From ASMP01 sp041484115 (GTDB taxonomy: Archaea; Nanobdellota; Nanobdellia; Pacearchaeales; GW2011-AR1): a stretch of DNA of 12,511 nucleotides. Where the stretch lies: NCBI GenBank assembly GCA_041484115.1, contig JBGPHA010000012.1, positions 1 through 12,511 of the forward strand. Direction: 5' to 3'. The notes below the pieces were generated by a model. The model was not told where the DNA came from and did not search any database. It saw only the letters and a list, made by a program, of their open reading frames with translations. Below, piece after piece: positions 1 to 5,704 of this stretch. Position numbers and translations under genes: made by a program. The stretch's first letter is position 1, and each line of letters opens with the position of its first letter.

Positions 1-1
1 A

Positions 2-145
2 AAAGAACTTAATCAATGTGATAGAGACGAATTTCCTAGTTCTATAATATATCAAAGAGGAGAAGATTTTAAGGGAGATACTGAAGCACAAAAAGAAAGA
101 AGAGAGAGAATTCTTAAAGAAAGATCAAGGCATTATGAAAAATGA
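2..145 (+). CDS. C-terminal fragment of a small uncharacterised protein (5' end outside the window)
   Basis: The reading frame is open from the window edge to a TGA and gives 47 residues, highly charged and lacking hydrophobic stretches, with a basic helical tail. No known domain is recognised. The segment from CDRDEFPSSIIY to QKERRERI resembles the C-terminus of the protein encoded at 431-736 (DDEASLPSVVY to QKERREA). The DNA also shares 17 identical bases (89-105 and 713-729). The two genes are therefore probably paralogues. The stop codon overlaps the ATG of the next small gene, suggesting translational coupling. Function is unknown. That it is a real gene rests on the paralogy and the overlap; the true start is not visible. 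Confidence 0.55.
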   Translation, partial: KELNQCDRDEFPSSIIYQRGEDFKGDTEAQKERRERILKERSRHYEK

Positions 146-306
146 GCGATGAAAATCATAAATCCATTTTAGAATTGACTTTGGAAGACTTGGGTTTTAG
201 AAAATATGTAACAGGGGAAAATCTAGATGGGGCAGAGGACCTAATTCATCGATGGTATAAGGAAGGAAATCAGTGGAAGACTGACTATTATATAAAAAGA
301 AAATAA
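142..306 (+). CDS. Small uncharacterised protein, 54 aa
   Basis: The frame starts at ATG 142 and ends at TAA 306. Its ATG overlaps the TGA of the preceding frame (ATGA), the classical arrangement for coupled translation in a polycistronic message. The protein (start MSDENHKSILELTLEDLGFR) is acidic at the N-terminus and carries a Trp/Tyr-rich, basic C-terminus ending DYYIKRK. It has no signal peptide or membrane segment and no recognisable family. The aromatic C-terminal half has normal protein-like composition, which argues against random translation. It could be a partner of the upstream protein, but nothing in the sequence shows that. Confidence is moderate because of its length. Confidence 0.45.
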   Translation: MSDENHKSILELTLEDLGFRKYVTGENLDGAEDLIHRWYKEGNQWKTDYYIKRK

Positions 307-430
307 AAAAATCTTAAAAATGAAAGAAATAACTTCAGGGAGATTAAGAAAAAATATGGGGAGAAAATGACATATTACGAAGTTTCTTTACAACATAAAA
401 TATTATAAATCATTTAAATTTTTCCATAGA
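307..430. other. AT-rich spacer without a convincing gene
   Basis: Only two micro-frames are present (320-370 and 367-408, 16 and 13 residues). The spacer ends in the promoter of the gene at 431. No RNA gene or clear inverted repeat is seen. Confidence 0.6.
402..409 (+). promoter_or_regulatory. TATA box of the gene at 431 (leaderless)
   Basis: ATTATAAA is centred 25.5 bp before the A of ATG 431. The same spacing is seen at most other genes here, so transcription should begin at or within a base or two of the start codon. No Shine-Dalgarno sequence is present. Confidence 0.6.
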
Positions 431-736
431 ATGGACTTAATTGAAAGAATAAAGAAGATAGCAGAGGCAGAAGGAATACCAGAATCAAAACTTATTCTAA
501 AAGAAGCGGAATGGTTTTTTGAAGAACATCAATATCATGGGTCTCATGAACTGAGATTGGAAATAAGAAGGGGGAAGGTATCAAGAATAGGATTATATTG
601 TACTGCAAGTAACTTAGTTCGTACAAAAATTTGCTCACATCAGGGTTCAGATGATGAAGCAAGTTTACCTTCTGTAGTTTATTCTCCTGAAATTACAAGT
701 GAGATGAGATATCAAAAAGAAAGAAGAGAAGCCTAA
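431..736 (+). CDS. Uncharacterised protein, 101 aa; paralogue of the truncated upstream gene
   Basis: This is a soluble, charged protein. It has an N-terminal amphipathic helix (MDLIERIKKIAEAEGIPESK), a middle section likely to form beta strands (about residues 35-60, HELRLEIRRGKVSRIGLYC), and a charged C-terminus ending QKERREA. Two cysteines (in LYCTAS and KICSHQ) lie 12 residues apart, but no metal motif is evident. The C-terminal third resembles the fragment encoded at 2-145, so a small local family with at least two copies is likely. The start is supported by a TATA box at the standard distance. It ends two bases before the convergent gene at 739. No family or function is recognised. Confidence 0.7.
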   Translation: MDLIERIKKIAEAEGIPESKLILKEAEWFFEEHQYHGSHELRLEIRRGKVSRIGLYCTASNLVRTKICSHQGSDDEASLPSVVYSPEITSEMRYQKERREA

Positions 737-738
737 AT

Positions 739-1242
739 CTATTTTTTTCCTTCTAGGTCAAGGTAAGCCTTTGCCTGGTTCAGAAAAGAATCACTGGCGC
801 TGGATATTTTTCCTTGGTATTCTTCAATTGTTGATGGAATTACCCATTTTTCATAAATCCCTCTGAGGAATTTTTTGAATGCGGTTGTTTCAAATTTCCC
901 TTCATAATCCTTAACGAGCGTTCCCCTGATGCCTACTTCTATAGAACCCTGGTTTGTTTTTACCTTTGCTCCGCCTTGATTTATTTCTATTTCTTTTAAT
1001 CCATTGGCATTTATGTTTACTCCTACATCAAACTGAAAATAATCAGTCATTTTTTTGCTTCCAGACCAACTCACGCTTATATTTTTTATAGCTCCGTCTA
1101 ATTTTTCACTGTAAGAGTTTTCAGATATATCTAAACCCATTTCTTCTTTAAGCCAGTCATAGCAAAATTTATAGAAATCTTTGAACGAAAAAATTCCTGT
1201 ATATCTAATCTTGCTTGAAAAAATAGTTTCTTTTTCTGGCAT
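739..1242 (-). CDS. Conserved-looking hypothetical protein, 167 aa
   Basis: The protein starts MPEKETIFSSKIRYTGIFSF and is cytoplasmic by composition, with no signal peptide or membrane helix. An N-terminal helical segment rich in aromatics (FKDFYKFCYDWLKEEMGL, about 20-37) is followed by a beta-rich core (about 50-110) with alternating hydrophobic residues and the segment EINQGGAKVKTNQGSIEVGI. The C-terminal third (about 115-165) is probably helical. I think similar proteins occur in other DPANN genomes, but that is memory rather than a search. No catalytic motif is visible and function is unknown. The gene is divergent from 1322, and its start is supported by a TATA box at -25.5. Confidence 0.75.
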   Translation of the reverse strand: MPEKETIFSSKIRYTGIFSFKDFYKFCYDWLKEEMGLDISENSYSEKLDGAIKNISVSWSGSKKMTDYFQFDVGVNINANGLKEIEINQGGAKVKTNQGSIEVGIRGTLVKDYEGKFETTAFKKFLRGIYEKWVIPSTIEEYQGKISSASDSFLNQAKAYLDLEGKK

Positions 1243-1263
1243 TATCCATAAAGTAGGATTTGA

Positions 1264-1271
1264 TTTAAATA
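1264..1271 (-). promoter_or_regulatory. TATA box of the gene 739-1242 (leaderless)
   Basis: On the minus strand this reads TATTTAAA, centred 25.5 bp upstream of the start at 1242. With the plus-strand box at 1293-1300 it makes a compact divergent promoter region of 79 bp. Confidence 0.65.
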
Positions 1272-1292
1272 TTTAACTAAAGAACATATATA

Positions 1293-1300
1293 TTTATAGA
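1293..1300 (+). promoter_or_regulatory. TATA box of the gene at 1322 (leaderless)
   Basis: TTTATAGA is centred 25.5 bp before ATG 1322 and follows an alternating AT tract (ATATATA). It supports this ATG as the start. Confidence 0.65.
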
Positions 1301-1321
1301 GAGTGTCTTTATTTTAGGCAT

Positions 1322-2038
1322 ATGGGAAGTCCTCTAATCAAAAAGGAAAAATCTGAATTTACAGAGATTTTTGAGCAATTTTTAAAGACCTACCCCGATT
1401 TTCCAGAAATTTCTGAAATTGCTAGAAGAAATTCCCGTGGAATGGGAAGAAGAGGTTCCGGAAGAGTTTGGATAATAGGTGGGTTTATTTATAGGCCAAT
1501 AATCAAAAAACTTTATGGTGAAATCCCTGAATTGTCACAAATAGACATAGATTTCTTAATTGAAAGAGGTCCTGCAAAAGAAGATTTGTATATACCTAAA
1601 GGATGGGAACCTAAAATAACAAATTCCGGATACCCTTATTTAGAAAAGGAAAAAATAAGGATAGATCTAAATTATCTTTTTAGTTTTCATTCAATAATAA
1701 GGAGAAGCCTACGACCAAGATTCAAACATTTTTTTACAGGAACCCCTTTAGATATCCAATCAATAGCTTATGATTTGACTGATAAGAATATTGGCGTAAT
1801 AGGAAAACACGGAATTGATGCAATAAAGAGAAGAATTGTCAAGGTAAACAACTTGGAAGAAGCAAAATTTGAAGCAGAGAAGAGAGGAACAAGCGTTGAA
1901 GAATTGGTGACACAAAAAGCAAAAGAACTTGGCTTCGAAGCAGATCTTGCACAACCATTCTCAATCAAACCAAGAGAATCTTATCAAGAAGTTGCGAGAA
2001 GGCTAAGAAATATTCTTGGAGAAGATCCTATTTCTTGA
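1322..2038 (+). CDS. Putative Pol-beta superfamily nucleotidyltransferase (poly(A) polymerase/CCA-enzyme-like head)
   Basis: The 238-residue protein shows the layout of a Pol-beta-type nucleotidyltransferase. A strand and glycine pair (VWIIGG, residues 49-54) comes first. The acidic pair D75-I-D77 follows, with a further strand carrying D115 (KIRIDL) as a possible third metal ligand. Then comes a segment like the end of the poly(A) polymerase/CCA-transferase head (LDIQSIAYDL, then IGVIGKHGIDAIKRRIVKV, about 148-180). The usual GGxVRD is altered to GGFIYR, and the gap between GG and DID is longer than usual. The C-terminal 60 residues are helical and charged, far shorter than a full tRNA-binding region. 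It is therefore unlikely to be the cell's CCA-adding enzyme; a free-standing transferase or an inactive relative are both possible. The call rests on motifs only. Confidence 0.5.
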   Translation: MGSPLIKKEKSEFTEIFEQFLKTYPDFPEISEIARRNSRGMGRRGSGRVWIIGGFIYRPIIKKLYGEIPELSQIDIDFLIERGPAKEDLYIPKGWEPKITNSGYPYLEKEKIRIDLNYLFSFHSIIRRSLRPRFKHFFTGTPLDIQSIAYDLTDKNIGVIGKHGIDAIKRRIVKVNNLEEAKFEAEKRGTSVEELVTQKAKELGFEADLAQPFSIKPRESYQEVARRLRNILGEDPIS

Positions 2039-2045
2039 AAAGATA

Positions 2046-2609
2046 TTAAATAGAACTTCTGCATGAATCACAGATTAGCATACCATGAACCCTATAAAGG
2101 GTGTCTCTTTTTCCACATTCTTCACATATACCATCATCAATCTCTGCAAGATCTCGCACTTTTTTTATTCTCTCCAATTTTTCTTGCTCTTCTCTGATGT
2201 TTGCATACTCCTCAAGCTCAGGATAAACTTCAGGGTGAAAGCTTAGAATGTCTCTTACAGTGACCAAACCAAGTAAATTACCATTTTCAACAACAGGTAA
2301 CCTATCAAACTTCATCTTATTCATTTTTTTAATTGCTTCCTTGACTGTTGCAGTTGGCTTTATTGTTGCAATTTTTTTAGGTGAAATATCTTCTGCTTTT
2401 ATTTTTGATAAATCTTTTTGTGATTTCTTGACTAAAGCCCAAAGAATATCTTTCTGACTGATAAACCCAACAAGTTTTTTGTTATCTGCAAGAAGTAAAC
2501 TGCCGACCTTTGCCCTGACCATTTTTTTTGCGCAGCTGAAAAGGCTTTCATTTGGCTTGACTATTACAGGTTCGCGGGTCATAACATCTGCAACAAGAAT
2601 ATTTTCCAT
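2046..2609 (-). CDS. CBS-domain pair protein with C-terminal zinc ribbon, 187 aa
   Basis: Two CBS motifs occupy about residues 7-60 (VADVMTREPVIVKPNESL to GFISQKDIL) and 74-124 (ATVKEAIKKMNKMKFDRLPVV to GLVTVRDIL). Tandem CBS motifs form a Bateman module that usually binds adenine nucleotides and acts as an energy or ligand sensor. A charged helical linker (130-158) leads to a zinc-ribbon-like tail with C162xxC165 and C180xxC183. CBS plus zinc ribbon is common in archaeal stand-alone proteins, whose targets are mostly unknown. A longer frame opens with GTG at 2618, but ATG 2609 is preferred: the TATA box lies 25.5 bp from it and only 16.5 bp from the GTG. It is convergent with the gene at 1322 (7 bp apart). 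Confidence 0.88.
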   Translation of the reverse strand: MENILVADVMTREPVIVKPNESLFSCAKKMVRAKVGSLLLADNKKLVGFISQKDILWALVKKSQKDLSKIKAEDISPKKIATIKPTATVKEAIKKMNKMKFDRLPVVENGNLLGLVTVRDILSFHPEVYPELEEYANIREEQEKLERIKKVRDLAEIDDGICEECGKRDTLYRVHGMLICDSCRSSI

Positions 2610-2630
2610 GAATATCACAGAGGCCCTTCG

Positions 2631-2638
2631 CTTATAAA
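2631..2638 (-). promoter_or_regulatory. TATA box of the CBS gene
   Basis: On the minus strand this reads TTTATAAG, centred 25.5 bp upstream of ATG 2609. It decides the start in favour of that ATG over the GTG at 2618. Confidence 0.65.
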
Positions 2639-2689
2639 TTTTGTGAGATTTAATACTATAGAAGATATTTTTATTTCATTACAATAATG

Positions 2690-2697
2690 TTTAAATA
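2690..2697 (+). promoter_or_regulatory. TATA box of the winged-helix/thermosome operon
   Basis: TTTAAATA is centred 26.5 bp before ATG 2720. It is the only good promoter upstream of the chaperonin: no TATA-like sequence lies at the expected distance from ATG 3186. Confidence 0.65.
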
Positions 2698-2719
2698 AGC
2701 CTGCTGAGAGTATTGAAAT

Positions 2720-3184
2720 ATGCTAACTGACTCTATTCGTAACTCTTTTAAAGATTCTTTTAGAGAAAATTTAGGAAGAATTGGAGAGCAGTTTAGACAA
2801 TATTCCCAAATGCCTCTTGAAGATAGGCTAGGTGAACTAAAAAAATTAAGAAATATAAAAAGAGGATTTGAAAGAAAATTAAATGTAATTGATATAAGAA
2901 CTCTTCTTCTTGAGAATATGCCAGATGTTGCTGAATACAAAGTAAAAACAGATAAGCTTGCTGCGAGTCTTTTGGAGCACTTAAAAGAAAAAGGGGATAC
3001 TCCTTATAGAGAGCTGCAAATATCAGATGAATATTTTCCGGTTTTTATTCATTATCTTAATTTATTTAGAACAGCTCAATTAATTGAAATGTCTCCAGAT
3101 CTATCATTTCCAGGAGAGATGGACAGTATAATTAAATTAACTGAACGAGGCAGAAATCTGCAATATGCAGAAGCAATAGAATAA
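2720..3184 (+). CDS. Winged-helix-like protein, first gene of the thermosome operon, 154 aa
   Basis: The N-terminal half (about 1-75) is helical and highly charged and is not recognised. The C-terminal part (about 79-148) has winged-helix form. A first helix (LAASLLEHLKEKG) precedes a short helix-turn-helix region (YRELQISDEYFPVFIHYLNLFRTAQLIEM). A wing follows, ending with the IIKLTERGRNL signature common to MarR/PadR-like and other archaeal winged helices. It may bind DNA or serve as a protein-interaction domain. The stop is separated by one base from the thermosome ATG, so the two are almost certainly co-transcribed. This suggests, without proving, a role in chaperonin regulation. It does not obviously match the known heat-shock regulator Phr. 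Confidence 0.6.
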   Translation: MLTDSIRNSFKDSFRENLGRIGEQFRQYSQMPLEDRLGELKKLRNIKRGFERKLNVIDIRTLLLENMPDVAEYKVKTDKLAASLLEHLKEKGDTPYRELQISDEYFPVFIHYLNLFRTAQLIEMSPDLSFPGEMDSIIKLTERGRNLQYAEAIE

Positions 3185-3185
3185 A

Positions 3186-4796
3186 ATGCCAGAAAAACCT
3201 GTTATTCTTATGCCTGAAGATGTCCAAAGGCTCCTTGGTAAGGATGCACAGAGAAACAACATAATGGCTGCTCGAATGGTAGCCGAGATTGTAAAAACAA
3301 CTCTTGGTCCAAAGGGAATGGACAAGATGCTGGTTTCTCCAACAAACGATATAACGGTTACGAATGATGGCGTGACAATCCTTGAAGAGATGCAGATAGA
3401 GCATCCGGCTGCAAGGATGATGGTAGAAATAGCAAAAACTCAAGAGTCTGAAGTTGGAGATGGAACAACAACAGCTGTGATGATTGCAGGAAAACTTCTA
3501 GAAAACGCTGAAAAACTTCTCGACAAAAAAATACATCCTACAGTTATAACAAAGGGCTACAGAATGGCTTCTGAAAAAGCTCAGGAGATTCTAAAGAATA
3601 TTTCACTGAAAATAACTCCTGATGATGAGGATGTCTTAAAACAAGTTGCGATGACTGCGATGACAGGAAAAGGAGCAGAGGATTCCAAAGAGTGGTTTGC
3701 AGACATAATCGTTCGGGCTTTGAAGCAGATAGAAAATAATGGAAAAATCGATCTAAATGATATAAAAATACAAAAATCCAAAGGCGAGGGCATAAAGGAT
3801 ACAGAATTAATCTCAGGAGTTGTTATTGACAAATCAAGGATTTCACAGGATATGCCCCCATTTGTTAGAGGTTCAAAAATAGCCCTTATAGATTTCTCCC
3901 TTGAATTGAGAAATCCTGAAATTGAGACAAAAATATCTATATCAAGCCCTGAGCAGCTCCATGGTTTTATTGCGCAGGAAGAATCAGAAATTAGGGAAAT
4001 GATAGAAAAGGTAAAACTTTCTGGAGCAAATGCAGTTTTCTGCCAGAAAGGAATAGATGACTTTGCCCAATATCTTCTTGCCAAAGAAGGAATATACGCT
4101 TGCAGGCGTGTTGCCAGGAGTGATATGGAAAAAATTTCAAAGGCAACAGGAGCAAGGATAGTCAGCAATCTCGGAGAACTTAGTCCATTTGAACTTGGAA
4201 ATGCTGATGTTGTTGAAGAAGTGAAACATGGAAATGATTCTCTTACATATATCCGTGGGTGCCAGAATCCAAAAGCGCTCACAATTCTTATTCATGGGGG
4301 AACAGAGCATGTCATTGATGAAATTGAGAGAGCTATTAAGGACGGTTTAGGAGACGTTGCCTGTTCCATTCAGTCTGGTCTTGTTGTTGCAGGAGGAGGA
4401 GCTGTGGAAATGGAACTCGCAAAAAGACTCAGAGAATTTGGCCAGAGCCTTAGTGGTAGGGAACAGCTGGCTGTTGAGGAATTCGCCTCTGCACTTGAGT
4501 TTATCCCATCTTCCCTAGCTGAAAATGCAGGGCTTGACCCCATAGATGTTCTGACAGAATTGAAATCAAGGCATGATGCAGGAGAGAGAAATGCCGGGCT
4601 GAATCTTTTTACCAATAAAATAGAAAATGCTATCGAGGCGAGAATAATAGAACCATTAAAGATAAAGACACAGGCGATAAATTCTGCATCAGAAGTGGCA
4701 ATGATGATTCTTAGGATTGACGATGTGATTGCTTCTACCGGAAAAAGTAATCATGATTTTGGAAAAATTTCAAGAAATCCTGAAGAAATGTTTTAG
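3186..4796 (+). CDS. ths: Thermosome subunit (group II chaperonin)
   Basis: This 536-residue protein is a complete group II chaperonin subunit, which assembles into double rings and folds proteins in an ATP-driven cycle in the cytoplasm. Nucleotide-binding motifs are intact: TLGPKGMDKML (39-49), ND (60-61) before GVTILEEM, GDGTTT (91-96), the GGG of VVAGGGAVEMEL (about 402-404) and NAGLDPIDVL (about 446-455). The apical domain (about 200-370) contains the region expected to form the built-in lid. The C-terminus is odd. It ends GKISRNPEEMF and lacks the Gly-Gly-Met-rich tail seen in many thermosomes. The gene has no clear promoter or Shine-Dalgarno sequence of its own and follows the winged-helix gene by one base. 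Only one chaperonin gene is visible here. Confidence 0.97.
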   Translation: MPEKPVILMPEDVQRLLGKDAQRNNIMAARMVAEIVKTTLGPKGMDKMLVSPTNDITVTNDGVTILEEMQIEHPAARMMVEIAKTQESEVGDGTTTAVMIAGKLLENAEKLLDKKIHPTVITKGYRMASEKAQEILKNISLKITPDDEDVLKQVAMTAMTGKGAEDSKEWFADIIVRALKQIENNGKIDLNDIKIQKSKGEGIKDTELISGVVIDKSRISQDMPPFVRGSKIALIDFSLELRNPEIETKISISSPEQLHGFIAQEESEIREMIEKVKLSGANAVFCQKGIDDFAQYLLAKEGIYACRRVARSDMEKISKATGARIVSNLGELSPFELGNADVVEEVKHGNDSLTYIRGCQNPKALTILIHGGTEHVIDEIERAIKDGLGDVACSIQSGLVVAGGGAVEMELAKRLREFGQSLSGREQLAVEEFASALEFIPSSLAENAGLDPIDVLTELKSRHDAGERNAGLNLFTNKIENAIEARIIEPLKIKTQAINSASEVAMMILRIDDVIASTGKSNHDFGKISRNPEEMF

Positions 4797-4798
4797 AA
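4791..4798 (+). promoter_or_regulatory. Weak TATA-like box of the PIN-like gene, inside the thermosome stop
   Basis: TTTTAGAA includes the thermosome TAG and is centred 25.5 bp before ATG 4820, exactly the spacing seen elsewhere. It is a poor match to the consensus, so read-through from the chaperonin gene remains possible. Confidence 0.35.
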
Positions 4799-4819
4799 AA
4801 GAAATTTTTATTTGATTAT

Positions 4820-5665
4820 ATGGGTCCAAAAATAACAGAGTTTTTAACTTTTGAAGATATTTTAAATAGAGAAGAATATACTATCTGTGATGCTTCTATT
4901 TCTTCTCCCATGAATGCAAACTGGTATGAGGAAGGTGTTTACAGGGCAAGAAATTTTGTTGGGATTGATTCGGAATTGGTTGGGAGAGAGATTGAAAACC
5001 TGAAATTTTTTATCGAATTTTTGAAAAATCCAAATGTATATGTTGCAAAAGGAGTTTCTTTTCAGCTTCAGAATGCAAGAGATATTGTGGCAGATAAAAT
5101 AAGATACTTAAAAACGGAGAGAAAGAATGAAAGAGGCAGGAAATACCAAAACGGAGAAAATCAAGCAAATCTTCTTCAGGAAGTTCATGATATGCTTTAT
5201 GAATCTTGCAGAGAGGCAAAAAGAGTCTCTTTTCTACCAAAAGAAAGACAGAAATACAACAGTCTTGAAAAAATTGTTGTTAATGTAGCAGAACAAACAG
5301 GAGCAAGAATTGATTTGAATGAAATTTATGATCAAAGGGCAAAGCCAAAAAAGGTCGAGGACTTTCATGCTGATGAACAAACAGTTGCTGCCGCTCTTTA
5401 TTTCTCTATAATTGAAAATAAAAAAGGATGCATCTTAACGAGGAATTCAGATATTGAAAGAATTCTTACAAACACTCTTTTTTATTTCTTTTACTCTAAC
5501 AGAAGTCAATTTAATAGATTTTTTAGTATAGTAAGAACAAATAAAATAGGAATTTATTTTGTCTCAAATTCGCGAAAAGGAGAATTTATTTTTGATAGCA
5601 GAAATTTTCTCCCATCCTCAAAAAACAAAGAAGTTATTAGTGTAATTGATAATAAAGCAAATTGA
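4820..5665 (+). CDS. Divergent PIN-like domain protein, 281 aa
   Basis: PIN domains are metal-dependent ribonucleases that use a cluster of acidic residues. The usual landmarks can be seen in order: an early strand ending in Asp (YTICDASISS, D24) and an acidic helix with E59-type residues (VGREIENLKFFIEF). Later come DFHADEQTVAAAL (D181, D185, E186) and the final strand ILTRNSDIERIL, with N209 and D211 in place of the common TxD/D. The middle (about 95-175) is a long charged helical insertion, making the protein about twice the usual PIN length. The substitution at 209 may weaken metal binding. No antitoxin-like partner lies next to it, so a toxin role is not indicated; an RNA-processing role is possible. 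It follows the thermosome by 23 bp. Confidence 0.55.
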   Translation: MGPKITEFLTFEDILNREEYTICDASISSPMNANWYEEGVYRARNFVGIDSELVGREIENLKFFIEFLKNPNVYVAKGVSFQLQNARDIVADKIRYLKTERKNERGRKYQNGENQANLLQEVHDMLYESCREAKRVSFLPKERQKYNSLEKIVVNVAEQTGARIDLNEIYDQRAKPKKVEDFHADEQTVAAALYFSIIENKKGCILTRNSDIERILTNTLFYFFYSNRSQFNRFFSIVRTNKIGIYFVSNSRKGEFIFDSRNFLPSSKNKEVISVIDNKAN

Positions 5666-5680
5666 TATAATTTAAAATAG

Positions 5681-5700
5681 AATTAAAAATTCTTTTAATT
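5681..5700. terminator. AT-only hairpin between convergent genes
   Basis: AATTAAAA and TTTTAATT form a perfect 8-bp inverted repeat around a 4-base loop, placed between the stops of the convergent genes at 5665 and 5705. It has no G-C pairs, so it would be weak as RNA. The U-rich flank on either strand could serve as a termination signal for both genes. Confidence 0.35.
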
Positions 5701-5704
5701 ATTT

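Noticed and set aside
320..408. Two micro-frames with an ATGA overlap (16 and 13 residues)
   Set aside because: Too short, Lys/Arg-rich from the AT-rich background, and running into the promoter of the next gene.
3581..4282. 233-codon open frame antisense to the thermosome
   Set aside because: It is the mirror of a strongly conserved chaperonin frame, has Ser/Phe/Ile-rich composition typical of antisense shadows, and has no promoter.
5010..5240. 76-codon minus-strand frame inside the PIN-like gene
   Set aside because: Shadow of the coding strand's charged helical region; no TATA box at the expected distance.
4820..5665. PIN-type toxin-antitoxin module
   Set aside because: There is no small antitoxin gene next to it; its neighbours are the thermosome and a convergent surface gene.
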